Assembly (NCBI GenBank): GCA_009777845.1
Contig: WRLD01000002.1
Location: forward strand, 1-64,000
Reading direction: 5' to 3'
DNA length: 64,000 bases
DNA from: Defluviitaleaceae bacterium
GTDB taxonomy: Bacteria > Bacillota > Clostridia > Lachnospirales > WQUN01
Below, piece after piece: positions 43,106 to 50,658 of the stretch (the first letter of the stretch is position 1; every line of letters begins with the position of its first letter). The translations under genes were made by a program, and so were the position numbers. Below the pieces are notes generated by a model. That model saw only the letters and a program-made list of their open reading frames with translations, did no database searches and was not told the origin of the DNA.

Positions 43106-43261
43106 ATGTTCAACCGAATGAAAACAAAAATTTTGGTAATCATAATTCTAATGGCTGTGGCGGTGACAATGGCTATTGCAATTTTTCTCTTTCTTCCGCA
43201 GAAAGAAGAACGAGAATTTGGCGGAATTTTTGTAAATAAGGAGGAAATCTGCCACCTATGA
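43106..43261 (+). CDS. Small single-pass membrane protein upstream of spoVAA (51 aa)
   Basis: ATG 43106 to TGA 43259-43261. The product starts with MFNRMKTK, then a hydrophobic stretch LVIIILMAVAVTMAIAIFLF in the pattern of one membrane helix, and a charged tail ending NKEEICHL. The stop overlaps the spoVAA start as ATGA, strongly suggesting coupled translation. The only SD-like sequence (AAAAGGGG) lies in the 3' arm of a perfect 20-bp hairpin, so translation may depend on the hairpin being open or on transcription starting inside it. I do not recognise the family. Confidence 0.6.
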   Translation: MFNRMKTKILVIIILMAVAVTMAIAIFLFLPQKEEREFGGIFVNKEEICHL

Positions 43262-43881
43262 CGATTTATATCAAGCCCAAAAAGAAAGCCATTCTGGCGG
43301 ACAAGTTCCAGATTTTGATTAAGGACGTGGCTGATGTCGTCGCTAAGGGCGACGAGGGCGAAAAAATAGGGCAGTTAAAACTTGTTACTATTAAGCATGA
43401 TGCCGAAAAAACCAAAAACTACGCCATAAGCGTGACCGACATAATAAAAAAAATCACACAGGCGTACCCCAACGCCGCGGTAAACAACGTGGGCGAGCTG
43501 GATACGTGGGTGCATTGCACGTTCGGCAAGGCTAAGGACAAGCCGCTGTTTATGTGGCTGCGCGTGTGCGTGGTTTCGCTTATTTTGATGGTCGGGGCGG
43601 CTACTGCGATTATGGCGTTTCACACGGACGGGCAAATCCCTAAGGTGTTTGAGCGGTACTACAGCATGTTATACGGCACGGAAAGCAAAAATCCGCCAAT
43701 TATCGCCATTCCGTACTGTATCGGGCTTGCGTTGGGAATAGTTGTCTTTTACAACCATTTTATGGGAAAGAAAATATCGGACGACCCTACGCCTATTGAA
43801 GTAGAAATCGAGCAGTACAATACGCAGGTGACGGAGGCGGTAATAGAGATGATTGAGAAGCAGGAACAACAAAATGCCTGA
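43258..43881 (+). CDS. spoVAA: Stage V sporulation protein AA
   Basis: A 207-residue component of the SpoVA system that moves dipicolinic acid into the forespore and out on germination. The N-terminal cytosolic domain (MTIYIKPKKKAILAD...) is followed by two hydrophobic segments (about residues 98-120 and 150-168); IPYCIGLALGIVVFYNHF and DPTPIEVEIEQYN are diagnostic. It shares ATGA with the small upstream gene, and its end overlaps spoVAB by eight bases. Confidence 0.9.
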   Translation: MTIYIKPKKKAILADKFQILIKDVADVVAKGDEGEKIGQLKLVTIKHDAEKTKNYAISVTDIIKKITQAYPNAAVNNVGELDTWVHCTFGKAKDKPLFMWLRVCVVSLILMVGAATAIMAFHTDGQIPKVFERYYSMLYGTESKNPPIIAIPYCIGLALGIVVFYNHFMGKKISDDPTPIEVEIEQYNTQVTEAVIEMIEKQEQQNA

Positions 43882-44311
43882 GCTATTGGCGCATATTCTG
43901 TCGATTATTATCGGCTTAGCCTCGGGAATGATTATTTCGGGGGCGGTGTTTGCGTTTGTTACGGCGGTGGGCGTAGTGCCGCATTTGGCGCGAAAAACTC
44001 GCACGCACGACCATGTTAGGCTTTACGAATCGGCAATTTCCATAGGCGGCATTTTTGGAACAATCGGCGGCTTTGTCAAGCTGCGTATTCCGTTTGGAAT
44101 GGTTTTCGCGCCGTTTATCGGCTTGTTCGCAGGCATTTTTTACGGCTGTCTGGCTATGGCGCTTGCGGAGGTTATCGGCGTTTTTCCTATTCTTACACGG
44201 CGCGGTCATTTGAAAAAGGGCGTTTTTGTGTTTGTTCTCGCCATTGCAGTGGGGAAATTGTGCGGTTCGCTTATGTATTTTTTGATTAAGGGGTTTTATG
44301 TCCCTAGTTAA
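43874..44311 (+). CDS. spoVAB: Stage V sporulation protein AB
   Basis: A 145-residue membrane protein with four to five hydrophobic segments. ISGAVFAFVTAVGVVPHLA, GGFVKLRIPFGMVFAP and MALAEVIGVFPILTRR match SpoVAB. ATG 43874 sits inside the spoVAA end with only a weak AGGA ahead of it, consistent with coupled translation. The next spoVA gene is 484 bases away because three tandem C repeats intervene. Confidence 0.9.
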   Translation: MPELLAHILSIIIGLASGMIISGAVFAFVTAVGVVPHLARKTRTHDHVRLYESAISIGGIFGTIGGFVKLRIPFGMVFAPFIGLFAGIFYGCLAMALAEVIGVFPILTRRGHLKKGVFVFVLAIAVGKLCGSLMYFLIKGFYVPS

Positions 44312-44316
44312 TTATT

Positions 44317-44745
44317 GTAGGGGACGGATTTATCCGTCCCGAGGTATGCACGTTCGTCAATTTGGGGTGGGTAACGTCCATTAACGCAGAGCGAGGTAAC
44401 CTCGGGACGGATAAATCCGTCCCCTACGAAACCTTGCAAATTTTGCCGCTCGTGCGTTTGGCGTGACGGTTATTTGTAGGGGACGGATTTATCCGTCCCG
44501 AGGTATGCACGTTCGTCAATTTGAGGCGGATAACGTCCATTAGCGTAAAGCGAGGTAATCTCGGGACGGATAAATCCGTCCCCTACGAAACCTTGCAAAT
44601 TTTGCCGCTTGTGCGTTTGGCGTGACGGTTATTTGTAGGGGACGGATTTATCCGTCCCGAGGTATGCACGTTCGTCAATTTGGGGTGGGTAACGTCCATT
44701 AACGCAGAGCGAGGTAGCCTCGGGACGGATAAATCCGTCCCCTAC
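44317..44745. repeat. Tandem array of three C modules with 159-bp period, inside the spoVA operon
   Basis: Three 111-bp palindromes at 44317-44427, 44476-44586 and 44635-44745 are separated by near-identical 48-base linkers containing ACCTTGCAAATTTTGCCGCT and GTGCGTTTGGCGTGACGG. Each palindrome has GTAGGGGACGGATTTATCC ends. The exact 159-base period shows recent tandem duplication. Core orientation is the same in all three, with GCACGTTC first. Confidence 0.93.
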
Positions 44746-44795
44746 GAAACCTTGCAAATAAAGGGTTTTACACACCTAATTAAGAGAGGTAAATT

Positions 44796-45245
44796 ATGGA
44801 AACATCAAAAAGTCAAGCAGTTCAAGACTACGAAAAATTAGTACGTGAAATTTCGCCTAAAAGCGCGGTTTTGTACAATAGCGTTAAGGCGTTTTTTGTG
44901 GGCGGCACTATTTGCGCCGCTGCACAGCTGCTTTACAATTTCTTTGAGGGTCGCGGATTTTCCCGTGACGATACAGGGCTTTTGGTGGCGGCGGTGTTGA
45001 TTGCGGCGGCGGTGTTGCTTACCGCGTTGCGTATTTATGACAGGCTCGCCAAGTTTGCTGGCGCGGGTACGATTGTGCCGATTACTGGCTTCGCCAACTC
45101 CATAGCCGCGCCTGCGATTGAACACAAAAAAGAGGGCATGATTTTGGGGCTAGGCGCGAAAATGTTCGTAATCGCTGGGCCTGTTATTGTTTACGGAACG
45201 GTTACCTCGGTAATTGTTGGGCTAATATATTATTTTATGAAGTAG
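44796..45245 (+). CDS. spoVAC: Stage V sporulation protein AC
   Basis: A 149-residue membrane protein, the mechanosensitive-channel-like subunit of the SpoVA system. YNSVKAFFVGGTICAAAQ, RIYDRLAKFAGAGTIVPITG and FANSIAAPAIEHKKEGMILG, then FVIAGPVIVYGT, are diagnostic. AAGAGAGG precedes ATG 44796. The operon is interrupted upstream by the C-repeat array. Confidence 0.94.
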   Translation: METSKSQAVQDYEKLVREISPKSAVLYNSVKAFFVGGTICAAAQLLYNFFEGRGFSRDDTGLLVAAVLIAAAVLLTALRIYDRLAKFAGAGTIVPITGFANSIAAPAIEHKKEGMILGLGAKMFVIAGPVIVYGTVTSVIVGLIYYFMK

Positions 45246-45254
45246 GTGCAGAAT

Positions 45255-46280
45255 ATGAAGCATTTCGGCGAATCAAGCGTAAAATTTGCGAATCCGCCCT
45301 CTATTTTGGGCGCGGCGGCAATCGTAGGCCCCAAGGAGGGCGAGGGGCCGTTGGCAAAATATTTTGACAAGGTGTCGCACGACATTTTGTTTGGCAAGGA
45401 TACATGGGAACAGGCAGAAAGCGAGCTAATGCGACAAACCATAGAAACAGCTGTAAGAAAAGCGGGCTTGCCTATGAAAGCCATAAACTACATTTTAGCA
45501 GGCGATTTGCTCAACCAAAACAGCGGCTCGATTTACGGCGCGCGTTCGTTTGAACGCCCATTTTTCGGGCTTTTTGGTGCTTGCTCCGCCATGGGAATGG
45601 GCTTGACGCTCGGCGCAATGCTTATTGACGGCGGCTTTGCGGAAAACGTAGTAGCCAACGCTTCCAGTCATTTTTGCGGCGCGGAAAAGACGTTCCGTTT
45701 TCCGCTGGAGCTAGGCACACAGCGTACGCCGACCGCTTCGTGGACGGTGACGGGCGACGGCGCGGCGGTTATTTCCGCGAACGGAAAAGGCCCGTACATC
45801 ACCGCCGCCACAACTGGCGCAATCGTAGACCTGGGGCAAAAGGACGTGAACAACATGGGCGCGGCAATGGCGCCCGCCGCCGCCGACGTAATCGCCAAGC
45901 ATTTTGGCGACCTCAGCTTGGCGAATGACTACTATGACGTAATCGCCACAGGCGATTTGGGCAAATATGGAAACAAGCTGCTCGTACAGCTTTTGCAAAA
46001 ACAGGGCTTGCATTTCGGCGATTCGCTCACCGACTGCGGTATGCTCATTTATGATGCCGAGCGGCAGGACGTACACGCAGGCGGCAGCGGTTGCGGCTGT
46101 TGCGCCGCCGTTTTGGCAGGTTATTTTCTAAATAAAATTCGCAGCGGAGAAATGAAAAAGCTACTATTTGTACCGACTGGGGCGTTGCATAGTGTGGTGA
46201 CAATTCAACAAGGGGAAACCATTCCTGCGACTGCTCACGCTGTCGCAATAGAAGCGGCTTTGCCGCATTTCTCCGAGTAA
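45255..46280 (+). CDS. spoVAD: Stage V sporulation protein AD
   Basis: A 341-residue thiolase-fold protein that binds dipicolinic acid as part of the SpoVA system. ILGAAAIVGPKEGEGPLA, YDKVSHDILFGKDTWEQAE-like sequence near the start, FGLFGACSAMGMGL with the thiolase-like Cys, and HAGGSGCGCCAAVLAGYF are conserved. ATG 45255 has AGGTG eight bases upstream; an in-frame GTG at 45246 is less likely. It is close to spoVAC (9 bases) but 245 bases from spoVAE because of a repeat. Confidence 0.94.
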   Translation: MKHFGESSVKFANPPSILGAAAIVGPKEGEGPLAKYFDKVSHDILFGKDTWEQAESELMRQTIETAVRKAGLPMKAINYILAGDLLNQNSGSIYGARSFERPFFGLFGACSAMGMGLTLGAMLIDGGFAENVVANASSHFCGAEKTFRFPLELGTQRTPTASWTVTGDGAAVISANGKGPYITAATTGAIVDLGQKDVNNMGAAMAPAAADVIAKHFGDLSLANDYYDVIATGDLGKYGNKLLVQLLQKQGLHFGDSLTDCGMLIYDAERQDVHAGGSGCGCCAAVLAGYFLNKIRSGEMKKLLFVPTGALHSVVTIQQGETIPATAHAVAIEAALPHFSE

Positions 46281-46321
46281 GGGCTTGTTCGTCAATAGCT
46301 GTAAAACATGGTTAATGGATT

Positions 46322-46484
46322 TTAAAGGCATGGAACGCGGATTTTCGCGGATTTAACGGATTTTCGCGGATTTTTTCTTACGACAATTAACGGCACTGGA
46401 ACGCACATTTTACGGATTTTATGAATTTCCGCCAGATAGAATCCGCGCAAATCCGCCAAATCCGCGCAAATCCGCGTTCCATGT
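46322..46484. repeat. Compact palindromic element M6 between spoVAD and spoVAE
   Basis: The left arm GGCATGGAACGCGGATTTTC and right arm ending GCGTTCCATG bound about 160 bases made almost only of A-type repeats; no B or C module. It is the smallest copy of the element family. Confidence 0.8.
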
Positions 46485-46525
46485 ACTAATTCATGCGTTT
46501 GTCGTAAAAGAAAGGAAGTACAATA

Positions 46526-46885
46526 ATGAACATTATTTTCTGGTCATTTATAATAGGCGGCTTGATGTGTGTACTCGGGCAAATTCTAATAGACCTAACA
46601 AAGCTAAGCCCTGCGAAAATCCTTGTATTTTTTGTGGTAGCTGGCTGTATTTTGGGTGGTTTAGGAATTTACGAGCGTTTAGTAGACTTCGCAGGGGCAG
46701 GCGCAACAGTGCCTTTGCCTGGCTTCGGTAATCTGCTCGCCCGCGGCGTAAAACGCGCCGTAGACGAACGCGGCCTAATCGGCGTAATAACAGGCGGCTT
46801 TACCGCCATGGCAGGCGGCATGACCGTGGCTATTGTGTTTGGGTACTTGGCGGCGTTGGTTAGTTCTTCGGGTATGAAGGATTAG
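46526..46885 (+). CDS. spoVAE: Stage V sporulation protein AE
   Basis: A 119-residue membrane protein with four hydrophobic segments. GLMCVLGQILIDLTKLSPAK, YERLVDFAGAGATVPLPGFG and GGFTAMAGGMTVAIVFGYL are characteristic of SpoVAE/SpoVAEB. AAAGGAAG stands in front of ATG 46526. This appears to be the last spoVA gene here; no spoVAF or gerA-type gene follows. The TAG stop leads into a GGGGAG/CTCCCC palindrome at 46885-46900. Confidence 0.93.
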   Translation: MNIIFWSFIIGGLMCVLGQILIDLTKLSPAKILVFFVVAGCILGGLGIYERLVDFAGAGATVPLPGFGNLLARGVKRAVDERGLIGVITGGFTAMAGGMTVAIVFGYLAALVSSSGMKD

Positions 46886-46900
46886 GGGAGCAAGCTCCCC
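46885..46900. other. Stop-anchored palindrome after spoVAE
   Basis: GGGGAGCAAGCTCCCC starts on the G of the TAG stop. There is no T-tract, so termination is doubtful. It resembles the stop-linked hairpins after clpX and ybjQ. Confidence 0.5.
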
Positions 46901-46918
46901 CTACCCCACCCCATTCCC

Positions 46919-47079
46919 CACGACAGCCACACAAAGCCCAAAAGACATAAATAAAACACGGATTTAACGGATTCACGCAGATTTACGCGGATTCTCCCTC
47001 GAGCCAATCCGCGTAAATCCGTGAAAATCCGCCAAATCCGTGTTTAATTTACACATTTCGGCTTCGTCCGTTTGTCGTG
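46919..47079 (+). repeat. MITE-like element E2
   Basis: Diverged left end CACGACAGCCACACAAAGCC and right end TTCGTCCGTTTGTCGTG match the 17-bp terminal repeats of E1 and E3. The interior is A-type repeat with ACGGATTTAACGGATTCACG and GAGCCAATCCGCG. About 161 bp. Confidence 0.6.
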
Positions 47080-47080
47080 C

Positions 47081-47130
47081 TATAGCTGTTTAAGCTAAAA
47101 ACAACACCGTTTTCAACTTAAACAGCTATA
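47081..47130. repeat. Palindromic element D2 (50 bp)
   Basis: TATAGCTGTTTAAGCTAAAA pairs with the complement-type right end, TTTCAACTTAAACAGCTATA, with 20 of 22 arm positions matching. It is the minimal form of the element at 40537-40697. Confidence 0.8.
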
Positions 47131-47143
47131 GGTATTACATCAA

Positions 47144-47171
47144 GCTGTCAAGGCTTCGGGACGACATTCCC
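47144..47171 (-). repeat. F repeat copy 2 (partial, inverted)
   Basis: GCTGTCAAGGCTTCGGGACG and ACATTCCC are the complement of the second half of the F repeats at 42.6 and 53.3 kb. It abuts the left end of E3. A related ACGACATTCCCAC fragment is at about 47440. Confidence 0.6.
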
Positions 47172-47437
47172 ACGACAAACGCACGAATGGCAAAAGCGTG
47201 TAGCTTCTTCAGCTTTAAAAGCGATTAAACGCGGATTTAGCGGATTCACGCAGATTTACGCGGATTCTGTCGGACTTATCGGAATTGTCGGATTTTCGTG
47301 GATTTTACAACGAGCCAATCCGCGTAATCCGTGAAAATCCGTTAAATCCGTGTGAATCCCTTGAATCCCTTAAATCCGCATTCCATTGCCTTTAAATCCT
47401 TGTTTAATTTACACATTTTCGCTTCGTGCGTTTGTCG
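47171..47437 (+). repeat. MITE-like element E3 with 17-bp terminal inverted repeats
   Basis: Starts CACGACAAACGCACGAA and ends TTCGTGCGTTTGTCG (last two bases differ). The 267-bp copy shares its interior with E1 in the opposite orientation, including a stretch with GGATTTAGCGGATTCACGC and TACAACGAGCCAATCCGCG. Confidence 0.75.
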
Positions 47438-47479
47438 GGACGACATTCCCACAATCGCCCCGTCGGCGAAAAGGGGAAG

Positions 47480-49414
47480 CTACTCCCCTACCCCACCAAC
47501 AACCAACAACCCCCATTCCCCAACCCTCTCATGCAGAATCTCCGCCGCTTCGCTAGAGATATACGGAGTCCTATACGAAAAATTGCGGCTCCATGTTTCC
47601 CTAAACCTCTCATTCATCGAATAAGAAAAATGCGCGTTCATAGGCTGTGCCGCCGCCGTGTTTGCCACCCAGTTCTTCTCCTCCTGCCCCGAAAGCATTC
47701 TATCCAAATTCGCGCGGCTGCCTCGCACCATTCCGTCGGCGATTATGTCCAACGCCTCGTTAATCTGCGCGCGCGAGGTAATCCTCGCTTCGGCGACATA
47801 GCTATTATTGTTATATCGCGAGCCGCCGATATAAAAAGTAAGACTTAGGCTGTCCACCGATTCGGGGAAGCCAAGAATAAGAAACGGCGCGGTTACGACC
47901 TCCTTACGTCCAAAAAATTCCTTCATGCCCGAGCTTTTTACAAAGTCGCTGGGCATCTCATATTGCCGCGATACAATGCTTCCGTTTTGCAGGATATAGT
48001 TGATATACAAGGTGTGGCTCTGCCAATATCTTCCTTGTATTGTCCATTTTGAATACTTATGAAAATCTGGGCGCACTTGCAGTGTCGCTCTTTCCTGCAA
48101 AATAGAACGGTGGGCGGCTTGGGTAGCGGAGATAAATTCGGGCGAGCTTAACGCAAGCCGCTTCATTTCCTCGCTAGACTGCCATACACGCTCGCTAGTT
48201 ACGTACACGCCTGCTATTTGGCTTTCGGACGGCACGCGGTTTATATAAAAGCCAAGCCCATAGCTTGTAATCAGCAATACGGCGGCATACAGCCCCAGAA
48301 GCACGGCGAAAAAGTGCGGAAGCTGTCTAATTTTCCCCAGTACCGTGAACGACTTTTCCGCAAGCATTTGTGCGATAAAGTAGCCGACAATAAAGCCCAG
48401 TGCCGCGCCTAAATGCAGCATAAACAGGTTGCCGTGCATGGCGTACAAAATCGCGGCAATAATCACGCCGCCTATACACGATACGACAAAAATAAGCACG
48501 TTTTTCACAGGGGTAAATATTACGGAATCGCCAGTAAGCTCGGGCTTACGTCTACAGCTTATGAGGAACGCGCCCGCGAGCATTAGCGCGCCGATAATGA
48601 GATAGGACACCACTGGGAAAAGCAGGGGAACAAAGGGAATACCGCTAATCAGCCCTTCCCCCCAAAGCGCAGGGTGGTGTGCAATCGCGAATTTTTCAAA
48701 CACATTTTCCGAAAAAATTTCCCGTAGCCCAAATACATAGTTTCGCGCGATTAGCTCAACCGCGCCAAGCAGAATGACAGGCACAAACGGCAGAAGCGCG
48801 ACAAGCAAAAGCCCAATCACGCCATGCCCCACCATAGCAAACCCAAGCCACGCCATAGCAAAATAGAACACGCTCGTTATTACCAGGCGAGCAAACAGTA
48901 CCACAACGCCGATGAAAACATTAGCCGCAGTGATGTGAATTGTAAGCCCTTGAATTTCATCTGGCGATATACTGTTGGAGTTATAATTCGCAAGCACGCT
49001 ATCCTTTAGTACCTCGATAGACGGAATTTGTATCGCAAACAAGATACAAAAGCACAGAATCGGAATTACGCTCAAGAGGATTCCTGCAAGCGCATTTGTA
49101 CAAATAAGCCGTTTTTTGCTAATAGGCATGGAATAAAAGGACGTGGCGGTTCTCCTTTTGAAAAAACAGCCGAAGGTACAAAACGCCGCAATAATAGGAG
49201 TACCAACTGTAACAAATATCATGCCAACGTCACGCATAGTCATAATGCGCGTCATGTAGTGGTACGGATTGTTCCAGCTCCCAAAGCTATAGTTCATGTT
49301 CGTTACAGAGTTGCCAAACGGCAGAACAACGCACAAAACATACAATAATAACGACAAAGCGGGTACTGCCCAAAACCGCTTCAAATGCTCAATTAACAAC
49401 GCTCTGCTAATCAT
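47480..49414 (-). CDS. ABC-2 type transporter permease (large YtrC/D-like membrane protein)
   Basis: A 644-residue membrane protein with about a dozen hydrophobic segments: six in the first 300 residues, more between 300 and 400, then a roughly 230-residue soluble C-terminal region. The start MISRALLIEHLKRFW and the segment FFKRRTATSFYSMPISKKRL resemble permeases that pair with YtrB-type ATPases. It starts directly after the ATPase stop with GGTGGAGG upstream. The substrate is unknown; family systems respond to cell-wall antibiotics or acetoin, which is not shown here. The C-terminus runs close to repeat DNA. Confidence 0.8.
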   Translation of the reverse strand: MISRALLIEHLKRFWAVPALSLLLYVLCVVLPFGNSVTNMNYSFGSWNNPYHYMTRIMTMRDVGMIFVTVGTPIIAAFCTFGCFFKRRTATSFYSMPISKKRLICTNALAGILLSVIPILCFCILFAIQIPSIEVLKDSVLANYNSNSISPDEIQGLTIHITAANVFIGVVVLFARLVITSVFYFAMAWLGFAMVGHGVIGLLLVALLPFVPVILLGAVELIARNYVFGLREIFSENVFEKFAIAHHPALWGEGLISGIPFVPLLFPVVSYLIIGALMLAGAFLISCRRKPELTGDSVIFTPVKNVLIFVVSCIGGVIIAAILYAMHGNLFMLHLGAALGFIVGYFIAQMLAEKSFTVLGKIRQLPHFFAVLLGLYAAVLLITSYGLGFYINRVPSESQIAGVYVTSERVWQSSEEMKRLALSSPEFISATQAAHRSILQERATLQVRPDFHKYSKWTIQGRYWQSHTLYINYILQNGSIVSRQYEMPSDFVKSSGMKEFFGRKEVVTAPFLILGFPESVDSLSLTFYIGGSRYNNNSYVAEARITSRAQINEALDIIADGMVRGSRANLDRMLSGQEEKNWVANTAAAQPMNAHFSYSMNERFRETWSRNFSYRTPYISSEAAEILHERVGEWGLLVVGGVGE

Positions 49415-50152
49415 TTATGCCTCCACCTTTCCTGTGTTTTCGTGCAAATGTATAAAAATTTCGTCAAGTGACGGCGGCGTATGCTCAAAAACTGACTTCA
49501 TTTCTTCCTTTAGCGTGTCCAAGTCGCGCTCCAGTAGCATTCTGCCCTTTTTGATAATGCCCACCGTGTCACAAATTCCGTCCATTTCCTTCAAATTGTG
49601 ACTGGAAATAAGTACCGTCATTTGTCGGTCTGCCACGTCCTCTATTATTCTGTTGAAAATACGCGAACGCACAATGGGGTCTAGCCCGTCGATAGGTTCG
49701 TCCAATAGCAGAACGTCTGGCATAGCCGAAAGCGTAAGCGCGAGCGCGGCCTGCTTCTGCATACCCTTGGAAAACCGCCCCACGCGCCGCTTTGTGTCAA
49801 GCTCCATAAGCCCTACAAGCTCGTTAAAGCGCGCCGTGTTCCAGTTTTTGTGCAGCCGTCTGTAAAATTTGCTTAGCATATTCAAATTGTACTGCGGAAA
49901 GAAGTACAAATCGTCCGCTACATAGCCGACACGCTCTTTTACTTTTTCGTTGTCGTAGGTTTCCTGCTCGTCTATTAAAATTTTTCCGCTGTCTACGCGA
50001 AAAATGCCCGCCAGAATTTTTATTAGCGTGGTTTTTCCTGCGCCGTTCAAGCCCACAAGCCCGTAAATCGAGCCGCGATTTACGTTCACGTTCAACTGAT
50101 TAAGCGCGGCATAGTCGTCAAAGTTTTTTACCGCGTTTTCTACTCTAATCAT
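49415..50152 (-). CDS. ABC transporter ATP-binding protein (YtrB-like)
   Basis: A 245-residue ATPase: Walker A is GLNGAGKTTLIK, the signature region reads VGRFSKGMQKQAALAL, Walker B is DVLLLDEPIDGLDP, and the switch His lies in SSHNLKEM. The signature LSGGQ is replaced by FSKGM, as is common in YtrB/BcrA-like ATPases. It shares ATGA with the GntR regulator upstream and abuts the permease downstream. Confidence 0.93.
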   Translation of the reverse strand: MIRVENAVKNFDDYAALNQLNVNVNRGSIYGLVGLNGAGKTTLIKILAGIFRVDSGKILIDEQETYDNEKVKERVGYVADDLYFFPQYNLNMLSKFYRRLHKNWNTARFNELVGLMELDTKRRVGRFSKGMQKQAALALTLSAMPDVLLLDEPIDGLDPIVRSRIFNRIIEDVADRQMTVLISSHNLKEMDGICDTVGIIKKGRMLLERDLDTLKEEMKSVFEHTPPSLDEIFIHLHENTGKVEA

Positions 50153-50511
50153 ATCATTTCCACCCTTTCGATAATTCTCGGCTTGCTTTCGCCGCGGAAA
50201 ATAAGCTCTCGCACCGTACCCACTAACGAGTCATACAACGCGCCTATTTCCTTGCCTGTGTCGCTCTTTGGCGGCGCGGCGATAAAGCTGCCCTGCCCGA
50301 TAATCGTGTAGAAGTAGCTCTGCTCCTCTAGCTCGCGGTACGCCTTTTGTACCGTGTTTGGGTTTACACCTAGCTCCTTAGCCATATCGCGTATGGACGG
50401 CACTCGCGATTCTTCCTTCAAATCGCCCGCGATTATTAGCCGCTTGAAGTTTTCGATAATTTGTTCGTAAATGGGCTTGCGGTTTTTAAAGTCCACATTG
50501 AACATTTGCAT
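50149..50511 (-). CDS. GntR family transcriptional regulator (YtrA subfamily)
   Basis: A 120-residue repressor with a winged helix-turn-helix and a short C-terminal dimerisation helix. PIYEQIIENFKRLIIAGDL, SRVPSIRDMAKELGVNPNTV and QKAYRELEEQSYFYTIIGQG are typical of YtrA. It is the first gene of the regulator-ATPase-permease set and probably represses it. GGAGG sits seven bases before ATG 50511, and a consensus promoter with flanking 6-bp dyad lies upstream. Confidence 0.93.
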   Translation of the reverse strand: MQMFNVDFKNRKPIYEQIIENFKRLIIAGDLKEESRVPSIRDMAKELGVNPNTVQKAYRELEEQSYFYTIIGQGSFIAAPPKSDTGKEIGALYDSLVGTVRELIFRGESKPRIIERVEMI

Positions 50512-50527
50512 TTCCTGACCTCCTTGT

Positions 50528-50558
50528 TATAGCTGTGTTATGTGTATTATATGCTATA
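50528..50558. promoter_or_regulatory. Dyad around the -10 of the GntR operon, candidate operator
   Basis: TATAGC (50528-50533) and GCTATA (50553-50558) form an inverted pair 19 bases apart that brackets the -10 of the regulator's promoter, a placement suited to repression by the GntR product. Confidence 0.4.
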
Positions 50559-50573
50559 GTACGCAGTTGTCAA
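50546..50573 (-). promoter_or_regulatory. Consensus sigma-A promoter for the GntR-ABC operon
   Basis: On the minus strand TTGACA (50568-50573) and TATAAT (50546-50551) are both perfect, with a 16-base spacer. The start codon lies about 35 bases from the -10. Confidence 0.8.
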
Positions 50574-50590
50574 GAGTTTTTTACTTCTCC

Positions 50591-50619
50591 TTGCTTCCTA
50601 CAAACCACTATTGTATAAT
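50591..50619 (+). promoter_or_regulatory. Candidate promoter for thrS
   Basis: TTGCTT (50591-50596) and TATAAT (50614-50619), 17-base spacer. The start codon is only 40 bases from the -10, leaving no room for a T-box leader. Confidence 0.65.
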
Positions 50620-50658
50620 TCACAAAGTCGAATAAACAACAACAAAGGAGTTTTTAAT

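Noticed and set aside
44317-44745. CRISPR-like regular repeats
   Set aside because: Three 111-bp palindromic repeats with 48-base linkers that are nearly identical to one another; CRISPR spacers must differ and repeats are much shorter. No cas genes are present.
50574-50658. T-box leader before thrS
   Set aside because: Only about 40 bases separate the -10 box from the start codon; a T-box needs far more and no specifier or antiterminator is visible.
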